From Brucella pecoris (GTDB lineage: Bacteria; Pseudomonadota; Alphaproteobacteria; Rhizobiales; Rhizobiaceae): 64,000 nt of DNA. The position numbers were made by a program, and so were the translations under genes. Where the stretch lies: contig NZ_VEWK01000007.1 in the NCBI RefSeq assembly GCF_006376675.1, forward strand, positions 62,001 to 126,000. Direction: 5' to 3'. The notes under the pieces are model-generated. The model worked only from the letters and a program-made list of their open reading frames with translations. It did not search any database and was not told the DNA's origin. Shown in pieces: positions 35,355 through 45,207 of this stretch (positions are counted from its first letter, which is position 1; each line of letters starts with the position of its first letter).

Positions 35355-38300
35355 ATGGCTTCCAAATCCAAGGCACAGAAGCTCGACCTTGAGGTTGAAA
35401 AGGCACTGGAACAGGCACTCGATATCGATTTCGGCGACGATCTTGATATCGACATGGACTTGAGTGCGTTCGATGAAGGCTTCTCCGTCGATGATCTGGA
35501 AGAGCAGATTTCGCGCGCCGCAGAAGAACTGGTTGCCGAACAGAAGACCAAGACGGTCGAAACGCCTGCTGTTTCCCCTGTGGAAACTGCTGCGAAAGTG
35601 GCTACCATCACCACCGCGTCTGTGATCGCTACACCTGCTGCGCCACCGATCCCTCCAGTCGTCAAAGCTGCCGGACCAGTTTCGCAAACTACTGCCAGCG
35701 TTCAGCACAAGCCCGCCAACACCTCGAAAGCTGCGATGCCAGCGCCTGAGCCTGTCAGCAAGCCTGTTTCCGCTGCACCTGTTACGACCGCTGCCAGCGG
35801 TGCATCGTCTACCTTCACGCCGGCAAACGACGATTCCCGCAGCGAGAAAGCGATTATCGCAGCGCCACGCCGGGTGACAGAAAGCTCGTCGAAACTTTTC
35901 TGGACAACAACCGCAATCAGCGTGCTTTGGGCCGCTGGCGGTGTTGCGCTGAGCAAAGCCATCAATCCCGATGTCTTCTCAAGCCTGCAAGCCACCAAAG
36001 ATTTCTTCACTTCGCCCGCCGGTCTTGGCGTTGTTGCGGGCGTAGCATTGCCGGTCGCCATGTTCTGGGGCTTCGCACAGCTCGTAAAGCGAGCGCAGGA
36101 AATGCATACGGCAGCACGCAGCATGTCGGAAGCTGCCATGCGACTGCTCCAACCGGAAGCCGTGTCTGGCGATCGCGTTTCGACACTCGGGCAAGCCGTG
36201 CGTCGCGAAGTCGCCGCCATGAACGAAGGTATCGAACGTACGTTGGCACGAGCTGTCGAGCTCGAAACGCTCGTTCAATCGGAAGTCAATCAGCTTGAAC
36301 GTGCCTATAGCGACAATGAAGTTCGTATCCGTTCGCTCGTTAGTGATCTGGGCAACGAACGCGAAGCCGTTGTCAGCCACGCGGAGCGCGTACGTTCCTC
36401 TATCTCCGGTGCACACGAACAACTGAAGGAAGAGCTGTCGAGCGCTTCCAACATCATCCGCGACAATGTTCTCTCCGCTTCGCAGCAGTTGAGCACCCTG
36501 CTTGGCGAATCCGGCGAACGTCTTATCGGAAGCATTAATGAAAGCGGCGGCGCCATTGCCGAGGCCATTGAAACGCGCACAGGTGACATCGGTTCCCGCA
36601 TCACTACATCGGGCGAAGCCTTCGCAAACCTGCTCGACACACGGATCGCAACGCTCGATGAACAGTCGCGCACTGTATCCGACCGTCTAACCGAGGCCCT
36701 GGACGAACGCACGACCGGTATTGCCAATCTGCTTGGTGGTGCGACGCAGTCCATGGTCAGCGAGTTTGACACTCGCCTTGCCAATCTGGAAACCACCCTT
36801 TCCGATCGTGGCCGTTCGCTTCTGTCCGAATTTGAAGCCCGCGCACATGCTCTCGACAGCAGCACCGAAAAGCTCAATGCGGCACTGGAAACCCGTTCGC
36901 GCCAGATCAACGAAAATCTCATCGCCCGTACCCGTGAAATCGCAGAGACCTTCTCCAGCGGTCGCACGTCTCTCAGCACAATGATCGACGAAACCAAGAC
37001 CAAGATCGGCGAAGACCTCACTTCAATTGGTGAAAGCGTCGGCAGCATTCTTGGCGAGAAGGCCGACGCCTTCGCTGGTAAGCTTGCCGAAAGCCGTGAT
37101 ATTCTCGCAGCATCTCTGGAAGGCGAAACCGAGCGTGTTTCCTCTGTCATCCGTGGTCATGCCGATACGCTTGCCGCACGCACGAGCGACATCGAAAATG
37201 CCGTTAATGTCAGTGCATCTGCGCTCAACTCCGTTGCCGATAATCATACGGCAATTCTGGAAGAGCGGACCAATGCGCTGCGTCAGACGATGGAAAGTCA
37301 TTCCGCGCTACTCGATGCAAGTTTTGCGGACCACGCCCGTTCGTTGGAAGAGCGCTCCACCGCACTTCACGGTGTCATTGCCGGTAATCAGGCCATGCTT
37401 GCACAACTGATGGATGAGCGTGCGGCCGCAATGCGCGATAATTTCAACGAAAATCGTGAAGTTCTCGCTCGCACCTTTGATGAACGCGTGAATGCACTTC
37501 AAGCACTTATCGTCGATAATCAGGACACACTCGCACGTATTCTCGACGAACGCGCAAGCAGCATGAATCAATCTATTGGTGCCGGTCGTGATGCATTTGT
37601 TGCTGCCTTGGGTGAGCATGTTCGTCAGGTCGAAGAGCGCACAAATGGCCTTCATACCATCCTGAACGATCACAACAGTGCCCTTTCCGGTATTCTGGAC
37701 GGTCACGAACGCACAATCGAAAACCGTGCAGTTGAAATTCGTTCGACACTGGGTGAAAGCACAGCATCACTGAGCCAAACGCTGCAGGATCACAGTGACA
37801 TTCTGGAGCAGCGCACAACCAACCTGCATAACGCAATTGCAGACAGCAGCTCGACCATCAGCCGCGCATTCGAAGGCCAGACCGGCATTATTGAAGAACG
37901 CACGCAAACGATGGAAAAGGCGCTTACCATCGGCGTCGACAATGTCCGCCGCGCACTCGAGCAGAGCGCTGGCATTGTTGCAGGCACGCTGCGCGAGAAG
38001 ATCGGCGAAGCCGCAAGCACGCTTTCGGCTGAAGCAGCCAAGGCTGGCGAAGCTCTGGACGGTTTCGGCGAAGAATTCAGCGCCCGTCTGATCGACAATC
38101 TGTCCGGTACGGAAGCACGCCTCGGCGACCGCGCCGATGTGATTGCCAGCCGTCTTGGCGAGATCGAAAGCCGCCTCACCGGCGAGCTTGGCTCAATTGA
38201 AGCCCGCATCGCCAATACGGCTAGCAGAACGAGCGAAACGCTTGCCGGTCACAGCGAAGCCTTTGCTGCGAGTGTTGCCGACAACCTGGCTGGAACGGAA

Positions 38301-40214
38301 ACCCGCCTCAACGAACGCGCCAGCGCGATCGCAAGCGGCCTTGAAGCAATCGAGAACCGCCTCACCGGTGAACTCAGCACGATTGAAGCCCGGATCGCAG
38401 ATACGGCTTCCAAGACAAGCGAAACGCTTGCCGGTCACAGCGAATCCTTCTCGGCCAGCGTTGCCGACAATCTCGCTGGCACCGAGGCGCGCCTCGCAGA
38501 ACGTGCAGATGCCATTGCAACTCGTCTGGGTGACATCGGCTCCCGTATCACGATGGAACTCGGTTCCGTCGAGGCGCGTATCGCACAGGTCACTGACACG
38601 ACTGCAGTTACGCTTGAAGAACGTACTCGCGAACTCAATGCCGTCCTCGCCGCCCGTTCGCAGGAAATCACCAAAATCCTCAATGATACGGCAGAACCGC
38701 TCGTACAGCGGCTTGCTGATAGCGGTCGTGGACTGGCTCAGCAGCTTGAAGAAGCAACTCACGCCGCAACCGACAGGCTTCGTTCGGAAAATGCTGCTCT
38801 CGTCAATGCACTTGCGAGCCGCACGGCGGAAACGATTGCAGCCGTCCAGCAGGCCAAGACGGGCCTTTCCGACAATGTCAGCGAACTGATCGACCGCCTT
38901 GCTACATCGAACGGCGAACTGGGCAAGCTGATCGATTCCGCAACGCGCAATCTCACCGATATCGATGGTCGCCTTGTCGACACGACGTCGAGCTTCGTTG
39001 AGAACACCAACCGCGCAGCGCAGATGTTCCAGGCTTCCACCGGCCTTATCGACGGCAATATCGGTACGCTGCGCGCCATCTCCGACAGCACACTGTCGCA
39101 GATTGCAGACATCGCCGATCGCTTCGAAGAACATGGAAAGGTTCTCTCTTCAGCTTCCGACATGATCAATACGGCCCAGAATGGCCTTGTCAGCACGCTT
39201 GAAGATCGTCACCAGGCACTCGACAAGCTGGCGTCCGGTTTGGTCGAGAAGTCCGAAGGCGTGGAAAAGCTGATGCAGTCCTTCGAAGAGCTGGTGACCT
39301 CCGCATTCCAGCGCGCAGAAGGCCAAACCCGCTCGTCGGCAGAGAAGATGCGCGAAAGCGTTTCGGAGATCGTTGAACAAGCCGCGCAGAAGTTCTCCGC
39401 TGCCACCGACGATATCCGTCGTACCGCGAACGAAATCCGCACCGAGCTCAACACGACCCGTGGTGAACTGAAGCGCGGTGTTCTCGACATGCCTGCCGAG
39501 GCCAAGGAAACGACAACCGCGATGCGCAAGGCCGTGAGCGAGCAAATCAACGCGCTCAAGGAACTGGCCGAAATCGTCAATAAGTCCGGCCGTCTGGTAG
39601 ATGTCGGCGAAAGCCGTGCAGATCGCCCGACTTCACGTCCAACACCGGCTGCCCCTCGTCCAGCGCCGGTTCAGGCACCGGCAGCACAGACAGATGTTGC
39701 GATCCGCCAGCGCGCCTATGATGCGCCGACGGCTCAACCAGCACCAACAACTGCACCAGCAGAAAAGCCGCGTGGATGGGTGTCCGATCTCCTTGCCCGC
39801 GCCTCCCGTGAAGAAGATGAAGCCGTACAGCCGAAGGCACAGCCGACCGCCACGCCTCGTTCACCAAGCCACGTCGTTGAATCGCTGAACTCGCTTTCGG
39901 TGGACATTGCACGCGCTATCGACCACGAAGCTTCAGTGGAACTGTGGGACCGTTACCGCCGCGGCGAACGGAACGTTTTTACCCGCCGTCTCTATACGCT
40001 GAAGGGTCAGCAGACCTTTGACGACATCAAGCGTAAGTATCAGACGGATGGTGAATTCCGCCGCGCTGTTGATCGTTACATGGACGATTTCCAGCGCCTG
40101 CTCGAAGATGTCGCCCGCAACGACCGTGACAACATGGTAACGCGGACCTACCTCACATCAGACACCGGCAAGGTCTACACCATGCTTGCTCATGCAAGCG
40201 GTCGTCTCCGCTAA
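35355..40214 (+). CDS. Giant membrane-anchored coiled-coil protein, growth pole ring (GPR/RgsE) type
   Basis: The 1619-residue protein has an acidic, low-complexity N-terminus, two membrane helices (about 181-200 and 222-244), about 1100 residues of apolipoprotein-like helical repeats, an Ala/Pro linker and a conserved C-terminal domain (SLSVDIARAIDHEASVELW...). In Agrobacterium the GROWTH POLE RING protein, and in Sinorhizobium RgsE, have this build and organise polar growth. Residues about 895-1088 hold three tandem 62-residue repeats (LAGHSEAFAASVADNLAG and relatives), with long identical DNA words 186 nt apart. The Agrobacterium protein is longer (2115 residues). SD GAGGTAGG precedes the ATG. 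Confidence 0.8.
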   Translation: MASKSKAQKLDLEVEKALEQALDIDFGDDLDIDMDLSAFDEGFSVDDLEEQISRAAEELVAEQKTKTVETPAVSPVETAAKVATITTASVIATPAAPPIPPVVKAAGPVSQTTASVQHKPANTSKAAMPAPEPVSKPVSAAPVTTAASGASSTFTPANDDSRSEKAIIAAPRRVTESSSKLFWTTTAISVLWAAGGVALSKAINPDVFSSLQATKDFFTSPAGLGVVAGVALPVAMFWGFAQLVKRAQEMHTAARSMSEAAMRLLQPEAVSGDRVSTLGQAVRREVAAMNEGIERTLARAVELETLVQSEVNQLERAYSDNEVRIRSLVSDLGNEREAVVSHAERVRSSISGAHEQLKEELSSASNIIRDNVLSASQQLSTLLGESGERLIGSINESGGAIAEAIETRTGDIGSRITTSGEAFANLLDTRIATLDEQSRTVSDRLTEALDERTTGIANLLGGATQSMVSEFDTRLANLETTLSDRGRSLLSEFEARAHALDSSTEKLNAALETRSRQINENLIARTREIAETFSSGRTSLSTMIDETKTKIGEDLTSIGESVGSILGEKADAFAGKLAESRDILAASLEGETERVSSVIRGHADTLAARTSDIENAVNVSASALNSVADNHTAILEERTNALRQTMESHSALLDASFADHARSLEERSTALHGVIAGNQAMLAQLMDERAAAMRDNFNENREVLARTFDERVNALQALIVDNQDTLARILDERASSMNQSIGAGRDAFVAALGEHVRQVEERTNGLHTILNDHNSALSGILDGHERTIENRAVEIRSTLGESTASLSQTLQDHSDILEQRTTNLHNAIADSSSTISRAFEGQTGIIEERTQTMEKALTIGVDNVRRALEQSAGIVAGTLREKIGEAASTLSAEAAKAGEALDGFGEEFSARLIDNLSGTEARLGDRADVIASRLGEIESRLTGELGSIEARIANTASRTSETLAGHSEAFAASVADNLAGTETRLNERASAIASGLEAIENRLTGELSTIEARIADTASKTSETLAGHSESFSASVADNLAGTEARLAERADAIATRLGDIGSRITMELGSVEARIAQVTDTTAVTLEERTRELNAVLAARSQEITKILNDTAEPLVQRLADSGRGLAQQLEEATHAATDRLRSENAALVNALASRTAETIAAVQQAKTGLSDNVSELIDRLATSNGELGKLIDSATRNLTDIDGRLVDTTSSFVENTNRAAQMFQASTGLIDGNIGTLRAISDSTLSQIADIADRFEEHGKVLSSASDMINTAQNGLVSTLEDRHQALDKLASGLVEKSEGVEKLMQSFEELVTSAFQRAEGQTRSSAEKMRESVSEIVEQAAQKFSAATDDIRRTANEIRTELNTTRGELKRGVLDMPAEAKETTTAMRKAVSEQINALKELAEIVNKSGRLVDVGESRADRPTSRPTPAAPRPAPVQAPAAQTDVAIRQRAYDAPTAQPAPTTAPAEKPRGWVSDLLARASREEDEAVQPKAQPTATPRSPSHVVESLNSLSVDIARAIDHEASVELWDRYRRGERNVFTRRLYTLKGQQTFDDIKRKYQTDGEFRRAVDRYMDDFQRLLEDVARNDRDNMVTRTYLTSDTGKVYTMLAHASGRLR
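38040..38620 (+). repeat. Tandem 186-bp (62-codon) repeats inside the giant coiled-coil gene
   Basis: GCGAAACGCTTGCCGGTCAC occurs at 38233 and again at 38419, exactly 186 nt apart, and flanking sequence is similar; a third, more diverged unit precedes. The units encode LAGHSE.F.ASVADNLAGTE-type heptad-rich segments. Confidence 0.8.
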
Positions 40215-40230
40215 AAGCTGAACTCAAAAA

Positions 40231-40258
40231 AAACGCGGCCTTCGGGCCGCGTTTTTGT
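40231..40258. terminator. Rho-independent terminator after the giant coiled-coil gene
   Basis: AAACGCGGCC / GGCCGCGTTT with TTCG loop and T-run; an A-run upstream makes it usable on both strands. Confidence 0.9.
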
Positions 40259-40340
40259 TTGTCCAACCGGAATAGATCGCGGCTGGTCTCGTAAGGGCAA
40301 CATTTCGATCTGATTGAATCAAATAGGCGCTCGAAATAAA

Positions 40341-40371
40341 AAAGGTCGGCGATATTAGCCGACCTTTTTAC
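40341..40371. terminator. Terminator for the minus-strand Mla-type operon
   Basis: AAAGGTCGGC / GCCGACCTTT with loop GATATTA, T-run on both strands. It lies 20 nt after the lipoprotein gene on the minus strand. Confidence 0.88.
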
Positions 40372-40390
40372 CATTCCGGTTTGCCTCGGT

Positions 40391-40993
40391 TTAAAGCGCC
40401 GTCACCGTCCAGCTTACGATTTCGCTGGCAGTCCGTTCAAAAGCCGCGTTGAGCGCCTTCACATAGGCGGCGTTTGTTGTGCCACTCACCGGGACGGCTG
40501 TACGGAATACGCGGGTCGCACGAACCTCGCCGCTTTTGTCGTTCATCAGCCGGACGGCCAGTTCGACCACAGCAAGCTTTGGCGAGGCATAAGCCTGAAT
40601 GCCGAACATCCGGACGTCGGTCAGGATTTGATAGTTGATCGCCAGCCCATCTCCCGGACGGCCAATCCCGCCAAACACGCCTGTATTTTCATAAGCCTGC
40701 ACCAACCGCGACTGCACGATATTCGTCAGTCGGTCACCCCATTGAGCGCCTTTGAGATATTCGATGGAGCCGGGCGCGGAACTGACAACGATGTTCTCGC
40801 TGTCGAGTGCCTTGAGTGCCGTTGGTGTTGGAACCAGCAACTGTGTGTTCTTGCGGCTTGGCGCAGTCACGCCGGGTTGTGGTGCCGACAGATTGAACGT
40901 GTCCAGCGGCGTTGTGGTGCCACACCCTGCCAGAAGTGCGGCGAGCAGGATCGAAATGGAACCTTTATGACGGAATATGCGTCGTGATTTCAT
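40391..40993 (-). CDS. ABC-type transport auxiliary lipoprotein (PqiC-like)
   Basis: A 200-residue lipoprotein: basic N-terminus, hydrophobic stretch and lipobox LLAGC (cysteine at about residue 24). The mature part matches the auxiliary lipoproteins that accompany MCE proteins. It would be an outer-membrane or periplasmic partner in lipid transport. The frame extends upstream to a TTG at 41020 overlapping the mlaD-like stop; I prefer ATG 40993, which gives a normal signal. Last gene of the four-gene operon. Confidence 0.82.
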   Translation of the reverse strand: MKSRRIFRHKGSISILLAALLAGCGTTTPLDTFNLSAPQPGVTAPSRKNTQLLVPTPTALKALDSENIVVSSAPGSIEYLKGAQWGDRLTNIVQSRLVQAYENTGVFGGIGRPGDGLAINYQILTDVRMFGIQAYASPKLAVVELAVRLMNDKSGEVRATRVFRTAVPVSGTTNAAYVKALNAAFERTASEIVSWTVTAL

Positions 40994-41016
40994 GTCACTG
41001 GAACCGGCTTTGGAAA

Positions 41017-42012
41017 TCAATGACGCTTCCTCCCATCATATTGAGGCACGCTACCCGGCCCGCCGAAGATAAGCCGCTGGGGATTACGCTCAAGTTCGGT
41101 AACAGCTTGTTCTATGCGCTGTATAGCGCGGCGGCTATCAAGAACCACGCCCTGCACTTCACGCAGGCCCTGGCCTGAAAAACGTTCGAGATTATTGGCA
41201 ATCGGCCCCAGCCGCTTGTCAAGATTGTCGGACGTCTGACGGATGGATTCCAGTGTTGCCGTTGCTTGTGCAACAACACCATCCTTGTCGTCACTCGACA
41301 AGAGCTTGTCAGTTTTCGCCAGAATGCTGTCAACACGCACAGAAGCCGCATTCAAACGAGCCATCATGTCCTTGGCGTCCGTGACGATCTGGTTGATGTT
41401 TCCGGTGTTCTCGCCCAGTTCCTGTATGATGTTGGCGTTCTTTGCTAGAGCATCCGTGAAAGTCTTCGTATTGTTGATCGTATCCGTAAGCGGTCCACGG
41501 GCCTCCTTCACGAAACCTTCCAACTGCCCGAGTACCGAGTTCGCCCGCGCAGCAATATCCTGCGCAGTGGCGAGAAGATTGTTGACAGCGGACGGATCGG
41601 CATCGATACGCGCAACCGTGTCTTCCTTCGCAGCCTCGGTCAAAAGATTGGGCTCGTCGAGACGGCCGCCTTTCAGTTCTATATAGGCCTGCCCCGTCAA
41701 ACCCTGAAAACCAAGAGTTGCCGCAGTTGAGCGGGTAATTGGCGTCGTCGCATTCACACGTGTCTGGACAATAACCATCTCGGGATTGGTTTCATCGAGG
41801 TGCAAGCGACGCACGTCACCGACCTTGATGCCGTTGAACAGAACCTGGCTACCGACTGTCAGTCCGGTCACCGAACCGGGAATACGAACGTCGAGAGGTA
41901 TGGAATCTCGTGCCTCGCCGAAACGGGCGATCCAGTACACGAACCCGAAAGCCATAAGGCTGACGATTAGCGTAAAGACGCCTACGAGTACGTAATTGGC
42001 TTTAGTTTCCAT
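41017..42012 (-). CDS. MlaD-like MCE-domain protein
   Basis: The 331-residue protein has one N-terminal membrane helix (about 8-28) and an MCE domain (IPGSVTGLTVGSQVLFNGIKVGDV, GLTGQAYIELKGG), followed by a long helical region. MlaD-type proteins form periplasmic hexamers that carry phospholipids. It follows the ATPase gene by 3 nt. Confidence 0.88.
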   Translation of the reverse strand: METKANYVLVGVFTLIVSLMAFGFVYWIARFGEARDSIPLDVRIPGSVTGLTVGSQVLFNGIKVGDVRRLHLDETNPEMVIVQTRVNATTPITRSTAATLGFQGLTGQAYIELKGGRLDEPNLLTEAAKEDTVARIDADPSAVNNLLATAQDIAARANSVLGQLEGFVKEARGPLTDTINNTKTFTDALAKNANIIQELGENTGNINQIVTDAKDMMARLNAASVRVDSILAKTDKLLSSDDKDGVVAQATATLESIRQTSDNLDKRLGPIANNLERFSGQGLREVQGVVLDSRRAIQRIEQAVTELERNPQRLIFGGPGSVPQYDGRKRH

Positions 42013-42015
42013 ACT

Positions 42016-42879
42016 TTATCCAGTCTGCAAGCGGCTGCCAGGCCGCCGTCTCGTTGGCGCCGAGGGATCAATCTGGCGCGCGCGCTTGCCCCGAAAATAG
42101 GATTTAACCCACGGATCGTCTACCGTCAGCATGTCTTCAATGGTGCCACTAACGAGCACCTTCTTGTTTCCAAGAACAGCTATCCGGTCACAAATTGCAA
42201 AAAGGCTATCGAGATCATGCGTGACCATGTAGACGGTCAAGCCCATGGTATCCCGCAGATTGGCGATCAAATCGTCGAACTCCGCCGCACCAATGGGATC
42301 AAGACCCGATGTCGGTTCGTCGAGAAAAAGAATGTCAGGGTCCAACGCCAGCGCACGCGCAAGCGCGGCACGTTTGATCATACCGCCGGAGAGTTCGGAC
42401 GGAAATTTTTCGGCTGTATCAGGCTTCAATCCGACAAGATCGATTTTCAGTCGCGCTAGCTCATCCATCAGTTTCGGCGAAAGGTCGAGATATTCGCGCA
42501 TCGGAACCTGAATATTTTCAAGCACGTTCAATGCCGAAAACAGCGCGCCATGCTGGAACAGAACCCCCATACGCATATCGATGGACATCTTTTCCAGTTC
42601 ATTAAGCTGATCAATGTTGCGACCAAGAATCTCGATCTCACCCGACTGCTTTTTGTTGAGACCGAGGATAGTCCGCATCAGCACGGATTTTCCTGAACCC
42701 GACGGACCGATGAAGCCGAGCACTTCACCGGGGTAAATATCGAGCGACAGCTTGTCGAGCACCGTCTGGCGCCCAAACGAAACCGTTACGTCGCGCACCG
42801 AGATCATCGGCACGGCCGTTTGGCGATTGTCTTCGTCCTGCGGTTGCGACCGGTGGTCGATGCCGTTCTCCATAACCAT
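42016..42879 (-). CDS. MlaF-like ABC transporter ATPase
   Basis: A 287-residue ATPase: Walker A GPSGSGKS (58-65), signature LSGGM, Walker B ILFLDEPTSGLDP, H-loop in MVTHDLDSL. The N-terminal 25 residues are extra. It powers the MlaE-like permease encoded upstream for retrograde or anterograde phospholipid transport between membranes. Confidence 0.9.
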   Translation of the reverse strand: MVMENGIDHRSQPQDEDNRQTAVPMISVRDVTVSFGRQTVLDKLSLDIYPGEVLGFIGPSGSGKSVLMRTILGLNKKQSGEIEILGRNIDQLNELEKMSIDMRMGVLFQHGALFSALNVLENIQVPMREYLDLSPKLMDELARLKIDLVGLKPDTAEKFPSELSGGMIKRAALARALALDPDILFLDEPTSGLDPIGAAEFDDLIANLRDTMGLTVYMVTHDLDSLFAICDRIAVLGNKKVLVSGTIEDMLTVDDPWVKSYFRGKRARQIDPSAPTRRRPGSRLQTG

Positions 42880-42990
42880 TCTTTAACCGAGCTTGGCTTC
42901 GGACTGAACCGCTGAACACGATTCCGGGGTCAATTTTCTGTGCAACTGTGTCTCAAAGAACCCATTAAAAACAAAGAACATAAGTAGTTT

Positions 42991-44166
42991 CTAAAAATTG
43001 ATTGCCGCATAGAACATCGCGAACATACCATCCACGACAATAACGACAAAAATAGCTTTCACAACTGAAGCCGTAACGCGACGGCCCAGTGATTCTGCGC
43101 TTCCGCCGACCTTCATGCCTTCTACTGATGCGAGAACTCCAATGATCATGGCCATGAACGGAGCCTTAATGAGACCCGCGAAATAAGTGTTCAACGCGAC
43201 CGCATCATGCAAACGACTGATAAAGGCTTCTGGTGAAATATTGGAATAGAACCAGGCGACACCACCTGCCCCGACCAGCGCGGCGAGATCTGCAATGATC
43301 GTGAGCAATGGCAAGACTATAACAAGCGCGACGAGCCGGGGAAAGACGAGAACTCCAACCGGATTGAGGCCGATAACCGTCAAGGCGTCAGTCTCTTCAC
43401 GCATTTTCATGGAGCCGATTTCAGCCGTAATCGCGCTACCTGAACGGCCCGCAATCATAATGGCCGTCAGAAGCACTCCGAGTTCGCGCAAGACCAAGAT
43501 GCCAACCAGATCGACAACGAAGATTTCCGCTCCAAAATAGCGCAACTGAAATGCGCCCTGTTGGGCAATGATAGCGCCGACGATCGTCGACATCAGAATA
43601 ATGATGGGAATCGCACCAACGCCCATACGATCCATCTGTGTGACAATAGCCGCAAATGGGATACCACTGCCGCGCCCATACTTTAGTTGGGCTCCACGGA
43701 TGGTCGCACCAAGGATATGCATCGCCATTTTGAAGTCGTTACCCATCGAGATAACGCCGCCGCCAAGAGCAGCAAGAAAAGCGATAAGGAAAAACGGTTT
43801 CTTCTGATGCGGTACGTCAAGCGCGCGCTCGACAGCGCCCCCAACCTCTTCCATCAGAGGGAGCCAGGATTGGCGAACGCCTTGCAATTGCGCGTCGGCA
43901 TTTCCCGCCACCAGCCTCTGCCGCATCCGTTCAATCAACCAAGCACCCGCAGTATCAAGACCGGATACCCCGGAAACATCGATTATCGTTGCCTTGTGTT
44001 CGTCCGCTTTCTCAAGACTGCGCATCTTGTCATCGACGAGATTGACACTCTGCGACACCCAGCGGCCGCTTAATCGGATATGACGCGCACCGTCTTCCTC
44101 CGCCAGATCAATCTTTGGCACAGGGTTATCGGTAACTCTTGCTTTGTCGGCGGTGTCGGTCAACAT
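42991..44166 (-). CDS. MlaE-like permease with N-terminal STAS domain
   Basis: The 391-residue protein fuses an N-terminal STAS-like domain (about 20-110, ATIIDVSGVSGLDTAGAWL) to an MlaE permease (about 130-391; FRLRYF-like and GRSGSAITAEIGSMKMREETDAL). In E. coli the STAS function is a separate protein, MlaB; fusion is common in alphaproteobacteria. SD GAGGTAGG precedes the ATG. The gap to the ATPase gene is 111 nt. Confidence 0.9.
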   Translation of the reverse strand: MLTDTADKARVTDNPVPKIDLAEEDGARHIRLSGRWVSQSVNLVDDKMRSLEKADEHKATIIDVSGVSGLDTAGAWLIERMRQRLVAGNADAQLQGVRQSWLPLMEEVGGAVERALDVPHQKKPFFLIAFLAALGGGVISMGNDFKMAMHILGATIRGAQLKYGRGSGIPFAAIVTQMDRMGVGAIPIIILMSTIVGAIIAQQGAFQLRYFGAEIFVVDLVGILVLRELGVLLTAIMIAGRSGSAITAEIGSMKMREETDALTVIGLNPVGVLVFPRLVALVIVLPLLTIIADLAALVGAGGVAWFYSNISPEAFISRLHDAVALNTYFAGLIKAPFMAMIIGVLASVEGMKVGGSAESLGRRVTASVVKAIFVVIVVDGMFAMFYAAINF

Positions 44167-44226
44167 GGCCTACCTCATATACGAGTCGTTGAACGACCGA
44201 AATACTGCGTCCCAGAGGCTATCTCT

Positions 44227-45207
44227 ATGCACAATACCTTGAATATCATCGTAGAACGCTATCCCATCGCCGGAAAATTCACAATCTCCAGAGGTTCCAA
44301 GACGGAAGCCGCTGTCGTTGTGTGTGTGATCGGCAACGGTTCCCATCAAGGACGTGGCGAATGCGTTCCCTATGCACGCTATGGGGAAAGCATCGAGAGC
44401 GTGAGCGCCCAGATAGAGGCCGCTCGTTCTGCCATCGAACATGGTGCCACGCGACAGGATATTCAGGCATTGATGCCTGCGGGTGCGGCGCGGAATGCAG
44501 TCGATTGTGCTTTGTGGGACCTCGATGCTAAACAGTCCGGTAAAAGTGTTGCCGACATGCTCGGCACACCGACCCGCCCCCTGGAAACCGCTATTACCGT
44601 TTCGCTCGGCACACCTTCCGAAATGGCGGAATCGGCAGCAAAGGTTGCCCACTATCCCCTCATCAAGGTCAAGATGGGCGGCGAAAACGATATCGAAAGA
44701 ATTCACGCGGTCACAAGAGCGGCACCGAACAGCCGAATTATCATCGACGCAAACGAAGGTTGGACAGCAAACAATATTGCCGAAAACATGCGTGCAGCAG
44801 CCAATGCAGGCGTCGTTCTTATTGAACAACCCATGCCAGCAGACAGCGATCAGCTTCTTAGCGAAATCGAACGACCTGTCACTATCTGTGCCGATGAGAG
44901 CGTTCATACATCGATCGGTCTGGAAGAGCTGGCCAAACGCTACGACGCAGTCAACATCAAGCTCGATAAGGCGGGTGGACTAACCGAAGGTCTGGTCATG
45001 CGGGACAAGGCAATCGAACTCGGCCTTCAGGTCATGGTCGGCTGTATGGTCGGTACATCGCTCGGCATGGCGCCTGCTGTCCTGCTCGCCCAGAGAGCCA
45101 ACGTAGTCGACCTTGACGGCCCGCTGCTCCTCGCCCATGATCGCGATCCTGGATTGCGCTACGAAGGCGCTCTGGTTTATCCGCCAGAAGCGATTGTCTG
45201 GGGCTGA
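44227..45207 (+). CDS. Dipeptide (L-Ala-D/L-Glu) epimerase of the enolase superfamily
   Basis: The 326-residue protein has the muconate-lactonising fold: KVKMGG carries the acid/base lysine, IIDANEGW, EQPM and CADES give the metal ligands, and NIKLDKAGG gives the second lysine. The C-terminal MVGCMVGTSLGMAPA matches AE epimerases that recycle murein peptides. The frame is open from 44080 inside the mlaE-like gene; ATG 44227 has AGAGG upstream. The last 31 nt overlap the convergent glycosyltransferase gene. Confidence 0.85.
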   Translation: MHNTLNIIVERYPIAGKFTISRGSKTEAAVVVCVIGNGSHQGRGECVPYARYGESIESVSAQIEAARSAIEHGATRQDIQALMPAGAARNAVDCALWDLDAKQSGKSVADMLGTPTRPLETAITVSLGTPSEMAESAAKVAHYPLIKVKMGGENDIERIHAVTRAAPNSRIIIDANEGWTANNIAENMRAAANAGVVLIEQPMPADSDQLLSEIERPVTICADESVHTSIGLEELAKRYDAVNIKLDKAGGLTEGLVMRDKAIELGLQVMVGCMVGTSLGMAPAVLLAQRANVVDLDGPLLLAHDRDPGLRYEGALVYPPEAIVWG

